Below, one piece after another: positions 1 through 5,552 of a stretch of 6,141 nt of DNA; position 1 is the first letter of the stretch, and the number at the start of each line of letters is the position of its first letter. The notes beneath the pieces were generated by a model. The model saw nothing but the letters and a program-made list of their open reading frames with translations. It had not been told where the DNA came from and made no database searches. The DNA is from Victivallales bacterium. GTDB lineage: Bacteria > Verrucomicrobiota > Lentisphaeria > Victivallales > Victivallaceae. Where the stretch lies: assembly GCA_019038735.1 (NCBI GenBank), contig JAHOYW010000371.1, positions 1 to 6,141 on the forward strand, read 5' to 3'. A program made the position numbers and the translations under genes.

Positions 1-1
1 A

Positions 2-469
<468 letters not shown>

Positions 470-492
470 CAAATATAATTTACCATCAAAAT

Positions 493-520
493 TTGATAAA
501 GCACTAAAATAAATTATGCT
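493..520 (+). promoter_or_regulatory. Candidate promoter for the membrane protein gene
   Basis: TTGATA (493-498) matches the -35 consensus at 5 of 6 positions and is followed after 16 bases by TATGCT (515-520), which matches the -10 consensus at 4 of 6. Transcription would start near 527, about 30 bases before the ATG at 558. The placement fits a start at 558 rather than at the upstream ATG at 516, which would lie inside the -10 box. This is consensus matching in AT-rich DNA only. Confidence 0.3.
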
Positions 521-557
521 TAAGAACTATATAACAACTTGTTCCATGAGGATATCT

Positions 558-962
558 ATGAGAATCATACGGATTAGCATTTTGGTGATTTTGACAAGCC
601 TTACAATTTGGTTCATTTTTATTGCGGGAAGCACCACGCCTGACCCTCATTACGGCCGAACGGGAGCAGTCATGTTTTATGGATTGTTGACGTTTCTTAT
701 TTGGATTCCTTATAACATCATATGCATGTTTGTGGACAAGAACAAAAAGCATGGGTTTGCAGCAATTATGATAGTTATTCTGACTTTGGGAAGCCTTGGT
801 TTAGCTATTGCCTTTCGCTACGCTCAGGCTCAGCCTACGCAGAGTCGAGAATTGAATTGGTCTATTTGTGCATTAGGAGTTATCTTTTTTACCTTGGATA
901 TTGGATATTTCTTGTTGGATGTTGGATATTCAATCTTTATTATGGTGCTGTTGCCAGCGTAA
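558..962 (+). CDS. Small hypothetical integral membrane protein (four predicted helices)
   Basis: I do not recognise a family. From the ATG at 558 the protein has 134 residues. Four hydrophobic segments are visible: about residues 4-23 (ISILVILTSLTIWFIFIAG), 37-57 (VMFYGLLTFLIWIPYNIICMF), 66-86 (AAIMIVILTLGSLGLAIAF), and 103-132 at the C-terminus. Short polar loops such as TTPDPHYGRTG and VDKNKKHG separate them, so this is a compact inner-membrane protein. The start at 558 is preferred over in-frame ATGs at 516 and 546 because GAGGA (548-552) lies 5 bases before it, and the longer form only adds a polar N-terminal tail. The last helix carries a 7-residue tandem repeat (LDIGYFL / LDVGYSI). The 3' end overlaps the convergent cmoB by 23 bp. 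The frame is credible from its hydrophobic pattern and ribosome site; function unknown. Confidence 0.6.
   Translation: MRIIRISILVILTSLTIWFIFIAGSTTPDPHYGRTGAVMFYGLLTFLIWIPYNIICMFVDKNKKHGFAAIMIVILTLGSLGLAIAFRYAQAQPTQSRELNWSICALGVIFFTLDIGYFLLDVGYSIFIMVLLPA
894..935 (+). repeat. 21-bp tandem duplication inside the membrane protein gene
   Basis: TTGGATATTGGATATT at 894 recurs as TTGGATGTTGGATATT at 915, with one difference, giving an exact 21-bp (7-codon) period. The encoded heptads LDIGYFL and LDVGYSI form the fourth hydrophobic segment. The in-frame period preserves the reading frame and looks like a small slippage duplication. Confidence 0.6.
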
Positions 963-1917
963 TCGCTCTCAAAGGAGCGGGATAACCCTCGAAACTTTTG
1001 TTTGGATCTTTTTCGTCCAGATAGTCCTTTAATGATTCCCAGCGCATCCAGTCGGTAGTTCGTTGTTCTTCGATTGAAGTTTGATTTACATCTACGGTAT
1101 GGATATCTTTGAAACCTAGTTTGCGCAGCCATTTTTCCAATGCTAAAGGCGAGGGCAGGAACCAGACGTTGCGCATTTTAGCATAGCGTCCTTCGGGGAC
1201 GAGTACCGCGTTTTCATCACCCTCGATGACTAGAGTTTCGAGGACAAGTTCGCCACCCGAACGGAGCATGTCACGGATTTGCTGGAGATGATCTATAGGC
1301 GATTTGCGATGATATAATACGCCCATTGAGAAAACTGTATCAAAAACTCGCATCTCTTGCGGAATATCTTCAATTCCGAGCGGCAAAGCCCAGGCGGAAT
1401 CGTTTTGCAAAAAATGCTTCATCGCCCAATACTGCATGACGAAAACTTTGTATGGATCTATTCCGACAGCCAGTTTTGCCCCGGCTCCAGCCATGCGCCA
1501 AGTATGGTAACCGCTGCCGCAGCCAATATCCAGCACAATTCTGTCCTGTAAAGAACTAATATGATCTTTTAAACGATTCCATTTCCAATCCGAACGCCAT
1601 TCGCTTTCTATTTTCATGCCGCAAATATCAAAAGGTCCTTTGCGCCAGGGGCGGAGTTTCTGCATGCATTCATAAAGTTTTTTACGGCAGGCATCGTCGC
1701 AATCCTTTGGCAAGCCGGCACGAATGGTATCACTGTCAATATCAAGAGACGATAAATTTATTTTGGGAAGTTCGCTTATTGCCTCCAGCCACATATCCCA
1801 ATGTCCGTGATTGCAGTCATCAACAATATTTTGAGCTTGTTTATAAAGCTGTTCTGCCCAAATCGCTAAATTCGTATGCGCCGCGGCTTCTTTGAATGGT
1901 GAATAATCTATTTTCAT
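940..1917 (-). CDS. cmoB: tRNA U34 carboxymethyltransferase CmoB
   Basis: CmoB transfers a carboxymethyl group from carboxy-S-adenosylmethionine (made by CmoA) to 5-hydroxyuridine-34, giving cmo5U (uridine 5-oxyacetic acid), which widens wobble decoding. The 325 residues are collinear with the 323-residue E. coli protein as I recall it. PWRKGPF (90-96), EWRSDWKW (106-113), the SAM-fold motif LDIGCGSGYHTWRM (129-142), AVGIDP (150-155), FSMGVLYHR (196-204), LVLETLVI (224-231) and EGYPAPLRA (310-318) are all present. Lys93, Tyr202 and Arg317 align with the E. coli carboxy-SAM ligands Lys91, Tyr200 and Arg315, so the enzyme should be active. The ATG is fixed because the codon just before it is an in-frame TAA; no good Shine-Dalgarno sequence precedes it. 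cmoA is not in the window. The gene diverges from metX and its 3' end overlaps the membrane protein gene. Confidence 0.95.
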   Translation of the reverse strand: MKIDYSPFKEAAAHTNLAIWAEQLYKQAQNIVDDCNHGHWDMWLEAISELPKINLSSLDIDSDTIRAGLPKDCDDACRKKLYECMQKLRPWRKGPFDICGMKIESEWRSDWKWNRLKDHISSLQDRIVLDIGCGSGYHTWRMAGAGAKLAVGIDPYKVFVMQYWAMKHFLQNDSAWALPLGIEDIPQEMRVFDTVFSMGVLYHRKSPIDHLQQIRDMLRSGGELVLETLVIEGDENAVLVPEGRYAKMRNVWFLPSPLALEKWLRKLGFKDIHTVDVNQTSIEEQRTTDWMRWESLKDYLDEKDPNKSFEGYPAPLRAITLATAP

Positions 1918-2031
1918 TTACAATGAATAAGGCAAATTCCGCTTAAATTCAAGCTTTATAGTTGAAATTCGTCATAATTTAGCTAAATTCTTTATAACAA
2001 GTTATTTTTTTAAATACGAGGAAGTACAATT
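1918..2031. promoter_or_regulatory. Divergent cmoB / metX control region with phased AAATTC boxes
   Basis: This 114-bp spacer must hold the promoters of both cmoB (minus) and metX (plus). AAATTC occurs at 1934, 1945, 1965 and 1985, that is, at intervals of 11, 20 and 20 bp, placing the copies near the same helix face. A possible metX promoter is TTGAAA (1962-1967), 16 bases, TAAATT (1984-1989); TATAAC at 1993-1998 is a better -10 match but lacks a -35. A possible cmoB -10 (TATAAA on the minus strand, 1955-1960) has no convincing -35. No known methionine operator or riboswitch is recognisable. Confidence 0.4.
2018..2024 (+). promoter_or_regulatory. Ribosome binding site that decides the metX TTG start
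   Basis: GAGGAAG precedes the TTG at 2032 by 7 bases (10 counted from GAGG). It supports the non-ATG start, and the protein then begins at the normal MetX N-terminus. Confidence 0.7.
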
Positions 2032-3171
2032 TTGAGTGATAATCTGGTAAAACCTGAAAATTTTTTGTTTGGCGAATCGGAAAAGGATGCGCTTGAGTTG
2101 GATTGCGGCAAAAAATTGCATTCGGTAAACATCCGTTATGAGACTTATGGTGAACTGTCTCCCGATGGAACTAATGCTGTATTGATTCAACATGCCTTGT
2201 CAGGTGATGCCCACGTTTCTGGTAAACACGCTCCCGATGACAAAAAATCCGGCTGGTGGGATGAAATGATTGGACCGGGAAAATATCTTGATACAAATAA
2301 ATACTTTGTAGTTTGCTCTAATGTTATCGGCGGCTGTGCCGGCTCTACCGGCCCCAGATCAATCAATCCGAAAACCGGTAAACTCTATAATATGGATTTC
2401 CCTGTCATCACTATTGCTGACATGGTAAGAGCTCAAAAACGCTTGATGGAGCATCTCAAAATAAAGAAATGGCTCAGTATTGTTGGCGGCTCGATGGGCG
2501 GCATGCAGGCTCTTGAATGGGCAATTGACTATCCTGATTTAATGGAAAGCGTTATTCCAATCGCGACTACCGCGCGTTTATCGCCTCAGGCGATTGCTTT
2601 TGACTGGGTCGGGCGTCAGGCTATTTTGGCGGACTCGAACTGGCATGACGGAAATTATTCGGAAGGCGATACGCAGAAAGGTTTATCTATCGCGCGGATG
2701 CTGGCGCACATCACTTACTTGAGTGATGAGTCAATGAAAAATAAATTCGGGCGTGAATTACAGGATTCGCCATCTTACTCATTTGCTTTTAAACGAGATT
2801 TTACGGTAGAAAGTTATCTGGAATATCAGGGTCAGCGTTTTACTGAACGTTTTGACGCGAACAGTTATTTATATATTACGCGGGCAACCGATTATTTTGA
2901 TATTTCAGCTAAAGCTGATGGCGATCTGGCTAAAGCGTTAGAACCGGTCAAATGTCATTTCCTAGTTGTGTCATTTTCCAGCGACTGGTTGTTTCCTGCT
3001 TCACAGTCGGAAGATTTGGTCAAAGCTCTGCTAAAAAACCAATGCGAAGTTTCATATTGCGAAGTCCAGTCAAGCTATGGACATGACGCTTTTTTACTGG
3101 AAGTGGATACTTTAGGCAAAATGATTTCTGATTTCTTACACAATCGACAGGAGGCTGTTCGTGGTAGATAA
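2032..3171 (+). CDS. metX: Homoserine O-acyltransferase MetX (probably O-acetyltransferase)
   Basis: MetX acylates the hydroxyl of L-homoserine, usually from acetyl-CoA, the committing step of methionine synthesis in the cytoplasm. The 379-residue length is normal for this alpha/beta-hydrolase family. Visible landmarks are QHALSGDAHVSG (53-64), the SNVIGGCAGSTGP segment (96-108), the nucleophile elbow GGSMGGMQALEW (152-163) with catalytic Ser154, FSSDWLFP (315-322) with Asp318, and SYGHDAFL (348-355) with His351, completing the Ser-Asp-His triad. The start is TTG. The gene overlaps the downstream metW by 11 bp, the classic metX-metW pair. Some MetX proteins use succinyl-CoA; the DWLFP context looks to me more like acetyltransferases than the DWRF form I associate with succinyl-type enzymes, but this reading is from memory and the acyl donor is not proven. 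Confidence 0.95.
   Translation: MSDNLVKPENFLFGESEKDALELDCGKKLHSVNIRYETYGELSPDGTNAVLIQHALSGDAHVSGKHAPDDKKSGWWDEMIGPGKYLDTNKYFVVCSNVIGGCAGSTGPRSINPKTGKLYNMDFPVITIADMVRAQKRLMEHLKIKKWLSIVGGSMGGMQALEWAIDYPDLMESVIPIATTARLSPQAIAFDWVGRQAILADSNWHDGNYSEGDTQKGLSIARMLAHITYLSDESMKNKFGRELQDSPSYSFAFKRDFTVESYLEYQGQRFTERFDANSYLYITRATDYFDISAKADGDLAKALEPVKCHFLVVSFSSDWLFPASQSEDLVKALLKNQCEVSYCEVQSSYGHDAFLLEVDTLGKMISDFLHNRQEAVRGR
3149..3154 (+). promoter_or_regulatory. Strong ribosome binding site for metW inside the metX 3' end
   Basis: A perfect AGGAGG sits 6 bases before the GTG at 3161 and lies within metX coding sequence. It fixes the metW start and the 11-bp overlap, and suggests translational coupling. Confidence 0.85.
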
Positions 3172-3781
3172 ACTTAAACAACAACTATCTAAACGCCCTG
3201 ATATTCTGACGATCAACAAAATAATTCCGCCGGATTGCAGAGTGCTTGACCTTGGTTGCGGTAACGGTGTATTTTTAAAATTGCTCGAACTGGAAAAAAA
3301 TGTCCGGGGACTTGGAATTGAATTATCTCAAGATAAAATAATGGAATCCATCGCGACAGGAATTTCGGTTATCCATGGAGATTTAAACAATAAACTGGAT
3401 TTTGCCGATGATTACAGCTTTGATTATGTGGTTGTCAGCAACACGCTGCAGGAAGTCAAACGCCCGGATCACCTTTTACAGGAAGTCGTCCGGGTCGGCA
3501 AAAAAGCCCTTGTCAGTTTTATAAATTTCGCGAACATCAAAACCCGTTCACAGTTGTTTCTCAAAGGAACTATGCCTGAAAGCAAAAATTTACCTTATCA
3601 CTGGTACGATACTCCAAACATTCATCTCGCCACAATCCGCGACTTTCGAGACTTGTGCAGCAGCTTGAATATCAAAATAATAAAAGAAATTCCTTTAGGA
3701 AAAAATAATTTCCTGGCTAAATCATTACCAAACCTATTCGCCGCAAACTGCGTATTCGAAATCACTAAACTGGAAAAGTAG
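3161..3781 (+). CDS. metW: Methionine biosynthesis protein MetW, SAM-dependent methyltransferase fold
   Basis: MetW is the conserved partner of MetX in many bacteria and is linked genetically to methionine synthesis; its methyltransferase substrate, if any, is not established. The 206 residues have the usual length. Motif I is VLDLGCGNG (28-36), followed by GIELSQDKI (52-60), IHGDLNNKL (71-79), FDYVVVSNTLQEVKRPD (87-103), VGKKALVSFINF (112-123) and the family signature PYHWYDTPNIHLATIRDF (145-162). The C-terminal PNLFAANCVF (190-199) is also typical. Translation starts at GTG behind AGGAGG. The gene lies in one operon with metX. Despite also having a SAM-binding fold it is not a second CmoB-type enzyme: it lacks the CmoB N-terminal domain and the carboxy-SAM ligands. 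Confidence 0.93.
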   Translation: MVDKLKQQLSKRPDILTINKIIPPDCRVLDLGCGNGVFLKLLELEKNVRGLGIELSQDKIMESIATGISVIHGDLNNKLDFADDYSFDYVVVSNTLQEVKRPDHLLQEVVRVGKKALVSFINFANIKTRSQLFLKGTMPESKNLPYHWYDTPNIHLATIRDFRDLCSSLNIKIIKEIPLGKNNFLAKSLPNLFAANCVFEITKLEK

Positions 3782-3815
3782 ATTAAGCCGGCATTTCCCA
3801 TAAGTATAAAAATAT

Positions 3816-3851
3816 TTGCATAACTTTGCTTGCAGAGTATAGTATTACTAT
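3816..3851 (+). promoter_or_regulatory. Candidate promoter and overlapping 13-bp palindrome before the toxin-antitoxin genes
   Basis: TTGCAT (3816-3821), 16 bases, then TATAGT (3838-3843; 5 of 6 to consensus) could drive the mntA-hepT pair. The sequence ATAGTA-T-TACTAT (3839-3851) is a perfect 6+1+6 palindrome covering the -10 and ending just before the ATG at 3853. A start near 3850 would give an almost leaderless transcript, in line with the lack of a good ribosome site. The -35 match is poor, so this is tentative. Confidence 0.3.
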
Positions 3852-3852
3852 T

Positions 3853-4158
3853 ATGAATAGAAAAGCATACATATATGATATTTTTAGCCAGCACCATCAG
3901 GAACTCACTGCTATGGGTGTGAAAACGATTGGATTTTTCGGCTCGGTGGCTAGAGGTGATGATTCTCCGGCTAGCGACTATGATATATTAGTCGAATTTG
4001 ATGAAAATCACCACAAGTATAAATATTTTAATCAACTCTGTGATTTTATTGAAAAATACGTAGGGAATAATTATGATTTGGTCACTAGGCAAGGTTTAAG
4101 TCCATATATGGGAGAAAAAATTTTAGACGAGGTGGAATATGTCGAAATCGCATCTTGA
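3853..4158 (+). CDS. mntA: MntA-type minimal nucleotidyltransferase, antitoxin of HepT
   Basis: MntA antitoxins neutralise HepT by transferring AMP from ATP to a tyrosine of the toxin. The 101-residue protein from ATG 3853 shows the family motif GS-x10-DxD: Gly30-Ser31 in FFGSVARGDDSPASDYD with Asp42 and Asp44, followed by ILVEFD (45-50). A third acidic candidate is Asp75 in YDLV (74-77). The C-terminus LSPYMGEKILDEVEYV is typical of the family. An in-frame TTG at 3826 would add nine residues; neither start has a good Shine-Dalgarno site, and the ATG is preferred because the added residues are not usual for the family. The gene overlaps hepT by 20 bp, the expected tight antitoxin-toxin arrangement. 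All visible catalytic residues are intact, so the antitoxin is probably functional. Confidence 0.9.
   Translation: MNRKAYIYDIFSQHHQELTAMGVKTIGFFGSVARGDDSPASDYDILVEFDENHHKYKYFNQLCDFIEKYVGNNYDLVTRQGLSPYMGEKILDEVEYVEIAS
4129..4135 (+). promoter_or_regulatory. Ribosome binding site for hepT inside mntA
   Basis: GAGGTGG lies just upstream of ATG 4139 (6 bases counted from GAGG), within the mntA coding region. Toxin translation would thus be tied to passage of ribosomes through the antitoxin gene. Confidence 0.65.
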
Positions 4159-4480
4159 TTTACTTTATCACATCTCTGATGAAATAAATTTTCTTCTTTC
4201 CGAATCCGCAAATACCGATAAAAATACTTTTCTCGAAGATGAAAAGCTAAAACGAGCTTGCGCAAGAAGTTTTGAAATTATAGGTGAAGCTTCTAAAAAT
4301 ATTCCACAGAATATCAAAAATATGTATCCCAAAGTAGAATGGAAAGCAATGGCAAGAATGCGAGATCGTCTTATTCATCACTATTTTGGAGTTGATTATG
4401 AACTAGTATGGGACATTATAAAAGAGAATATCCCCGTATTCAAAGAACAACTCGAAAAAATATTAAAAGATTCCGAATAA
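4139..4480 (+). CDS. hepT: HepT-like HEPN ribonuclease toxin (DUF86)
   Basis: HepT toxins are small helical HEPN RNases that cleave RNA in the cytoplasm, and characterised examples act on tRNA. The 113-residue protein has the family layout: KSHLDLLYHISDEINFLL helix (3-20), LKRACARSFEIIGEASKNIP (37-56), then WKAMARMRDRLIHHYFGVDYELVW (68-91). The catalytic RX4HXY motif is complete: Arg75, His80, Tyr82. In the characterised Shewanella pair the motif tyrosine is the residue AMPylated by MntA, so Tyr82 is the expected control site here. The gene overlaps mntA by 20 bp. The pair sits between the core metXW and tsaC genes, consistent with an acquired module. Nothing is missing, so the toxin looks active. 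The exact RNA target cannot be read from sequence. Confidence 0.92.
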   Translation: MSKSHLDLLYHISDEINFLLSESANTDKNTFLEDEKLKRACARSFEIIGEASKNIPQNIKNMYPKVEWKAMARMRDRLIHHYFGVDYELVWDIIKENIPVFKEQLEKILKDSE

Positions 4481-4508
4481 AGATAAGACTGTTTAACAAA
4501 TCAAATAA

Positions 4509-4573
4509 CTTCACTTAATCATTTTTTGCTTCACTTCAAATGTTAAGTGCACTTGGACGGTATAAATGAAGTG
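4509..4573. repeat. Clustered CACTT/AAGTG motifs upstream of the zinc-ribbon gene
   Basis: CTTCACTT occurs at 4509 and 4529, exactly 20 bp apart, and is followed by the 10-bp palindrome AAGTGCACTT at 4545-4554. In all, CACTT is at 4512, 4532 and 4550 and its complement AAGTG at 4545 and 4569. CACTTAA (4512-4518) and TTAAGTG (4543-4549) also form an inverted pair. It may be an operator region for the gene starting at 4566; this is inferred from spacing only. Confidence 0.3.
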
Positions 4574-4850
4574 TCATTCGTGTTTTAAACTATATAAAAA
4601 AAGTAAATTAAAATTTTATTCTAATAATAGTTATTGCACAGAATGCTTAAAAGGAATATTGGAATCTCAAGGAAAAATTATAGAGAATGAAAAAATTTCT
4701 GATGTTTCTAATTGGAAATTTCTGCGAGGCTATATTTCCCTTTTTATAGCCTTTTTTTCTCTCCTTATTTTTCCATGGTTCATTAGTGTTTTTATGTTGC
4801 TATGTATTATAGTATACAATATTATTGATTTTTATAGAAGGGAAAAATAA
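4566..4850 (+). CDS. Small hypothetical protein with N-terminal zinc-ribbon cysteines and C-terminal membrane hairpin
   Basis: I do not recognise a named family. The 94 residues start with two CxxC pairs, Cys3/Cys6 (CHSC) and Cys24/Cys27 (CTEC), spaced as in a treble-clef or zinc-ribbon knuckle that would bind one zinc ion. A polar linker (about 30-50) leads to a long hydrophobic region (about 52-88; GYISLFIAFFSLLIFP, then FISVFMLLCIIVYNII) that would form two membrane helices. The protein ends in a basic tail (YRREK), which suggests a cytoplasmic C-terminus. The ribosome site is poor (GGACGG at 4555-4560). The gene is much more AT-rich than tsaC; a 60-base sample at 4621-4680 has 16 G or C. 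It ends 4 bp before tsaC and may share its transcript. The paired cysteines make it a credible real gene, but its role is unknown. Confidence 0.6.
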   Translation: MKCHSCFKLYKKSKLKFYSNNSYCTECLKGILESQGKIIENEKISDVSNWKFLRGYISLFIAFFSLLIFPWFISVFMLLCIIVYNIIDFYRREK

Positions 4851-4854
4851 CTTT

Positions 4855-5469
4855 ATGAAGAAATTTGATTTGCGAACAGATGATATTGTAGAAATTATTG
4901 ATTGTTGCGTTGCAGGTTTGAATCGTCCCGGAGCGGTGCTGCTGCTGCCGACTGAAACGGTTTATGGTTTGGTCTGCCGCTGGGATGACAAAGTGGCGAT
5001 TGAGCGAATTTATGAACTGAAAGGACGCGAAAAAGCTAAGCCCCTTGCTTTGTTCGCGGACTCTGTGGAAACATTGAAAAAATTTGAGCTTTATTTGAAT
5101 AAAAATGCTGAAAAACTTGCTGGAAAGCTTTGCCCGGGAGCCTTGACTATAGTTGTTCCGACTCCGGCTGGTGATACGCTTGGATTTAGAATACCTGACC
5201 ATCCATTTGTACTCGAACTTTTAAAAAAGCTTAGCTATCCGCTGGCTTCAACCAGCGCGAACCGCTCGGGAGAAGCCAATGCTTTGGATGTTGACGCGGC
5301 TTTGGCAATGCTTGACGGCGAAGCGGATGTAGTGATTGACGGTGGAACGATTCCACCTGACCGGCAGGCATCAACGGTAGTCATGGCTTTGGACGATGAG
5401 TTAAAAATATTACGCCAGGGGACAATCAGCGAAAATCAATTAAATTCGGCGATAAGAAAGCACGGCTAG
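4855..5469 (+). CDS. tsaC: L-threonylcarbamoyladenylate synthase (YrdC/Sua5 domain, TsaC)
   Basis: TsaC makes threonylcarbamoyl-AMP from threonine, bicarbonate and ATP; the TsaB/D/E complex then transfers the group to A37 of ANN-decoding tRNAs (t6A). The 204 residues are a single YrdC domain, without the extra Sua5 C-terminal domain. Key blocks are PTETVYGLVC (32-41), YELKGREKAKPLALF (53-67; Lys56, Arg58, Lys62), KLCPGALTIVV (91-101), LGFRIPDHP (109-117), ASTSANRSGE (131-140), IDGG (161-164), STVV (173-176) and ILRQG (185-189). The ATG at 4855 is chosen over an in-frame TTG at 4825, which lies inside the preceding gene and adds residues the family lacks. AAGGG at 4838-4842 is a somewhat distant ribosome site. 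The last two codons (His, Gly) and the stop fall in the left arm and loop of the repeat that begins at 5461. Confidence 0.92.
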   Translation: MKKFDLRTDDIVEIIDCCVAGLNRPGAVLLLPTETVYGLVCRWDDKVAIERIYELKGREKAKPLALFADSVETLKKFELYLNKNAEKLAGKLCPGALTIVVPTPAGDTLGFRIPDHPFVLELLKKLSYPLASTSANRSGEANALDVDAALAMLDGEADVVIDGGTIPPDRQASTVVMALDDELKILRQGTISENQLNSAIRKHG

Positions 5470-5532
5470 AGACAGCCGTGGCTACAGTTTAGTAAATAAA
5501 AAATGGTGTAGCCGCCTCTGTCTCTAGAGGCG
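5461..5532. repeat. Paired inverted REP/BIME-like element with covarying stems
   Basis: Two 26-bp half-elements face each other across a 20-bp AT-rich spacer (5487-5506). Left half: stem CACGGCT (5461-5467), loop AGAGAC, stem AGCCGTG (5474-5480), then GCTACA (5481-5486). Right half: TGTAGC (5507-5512), stem CGCCTCT (5513-5519), loop GTCTCT, stem AGAGGCG (5526-5532). Read from the inside outwards, each half is TGTAGC, 7-bp stem, GTCTCT loop, 7-bp stem. Foot and loop are identical, whereas the stems differ at three base pairs, all compensated. A GTAG foot followed by a hairpin is the layout of REP sequences mobilised by RAYT (TnpA-REP) proteins. It could also act in RNA between tsaC and the next gene, but neither hairpin has a good U-run for a classical terminator. 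Confidence 0.8.
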
Positions 5533-5542
5533 CAAAATTCAA

Positions 5543-5546
5543 AGGA
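5543..5546 (+). promoter_or_regulatory. Ribosome binding site for the exported phosphoesterase
   Basis: AGGA lies 6 bases before ATG 5553 and fixes that start; the signal peptide begins directly at this methionine. Confidence 0.6.
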
Positions 5547-5552
5547 TATTTT

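Noticed and set aside
485..497. Palindrome ATCAAA-A-TTTGAT as a terminator of the DUF4143 gene
   Set aside because: The stem has only A/T-rich pairs, a loop of one base (three if the stem is shortened) and no following T-run.
516..557. Upstream ATG starts (516, 546) of the membrane protein
   Set aside because: Neither has a ribosome site as good as GAGGA before 558, and 516 falls in the candidate -10 box.
830..1132. Open frame on the minus strand overlapping the membrane protein and cmoB
   Set aside because: It shadows the cmoB 3' end in another frame; its product is rich in Arg/Lys/Ser with no recognisable domain.
1990..2031. SAM riboswitch in the metX leader
   Set aside because: The leader is only about 40 bases, has no conserved stems or known SAM-aptamer signatures, and a normal Shine-Dalgarno site.
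2338..2352. Hairpin GCCGG-CTCTA-CCGGC as a regulatory stem-loop
   Set aside because: It lies inside the conserved MetX segment encoding CAGSTGP and is explained by the protein sequence; there is no U-run.
3622..3897. Minus-strand open frame across the metW-mntA junction
   Set aside because: It is antisense to conserved metW and mntA codons, with no ribosome site or domain.
4825..4854. TTG start of TsaC at 4825
   Set aside because: It lies within the coding region of the preceding gene, adds ten residues not usual for YrdC domains, and the ATG at 4855 starts the expected domain.
5461..5490. The first hairpin after tsaC as a simple Rho-independent terminator
   Set aside because: The stem is followed by GCTACAGTTTAG, not a T-run, and its pairing with the mirror copy downstream explains it better as a repeat element.
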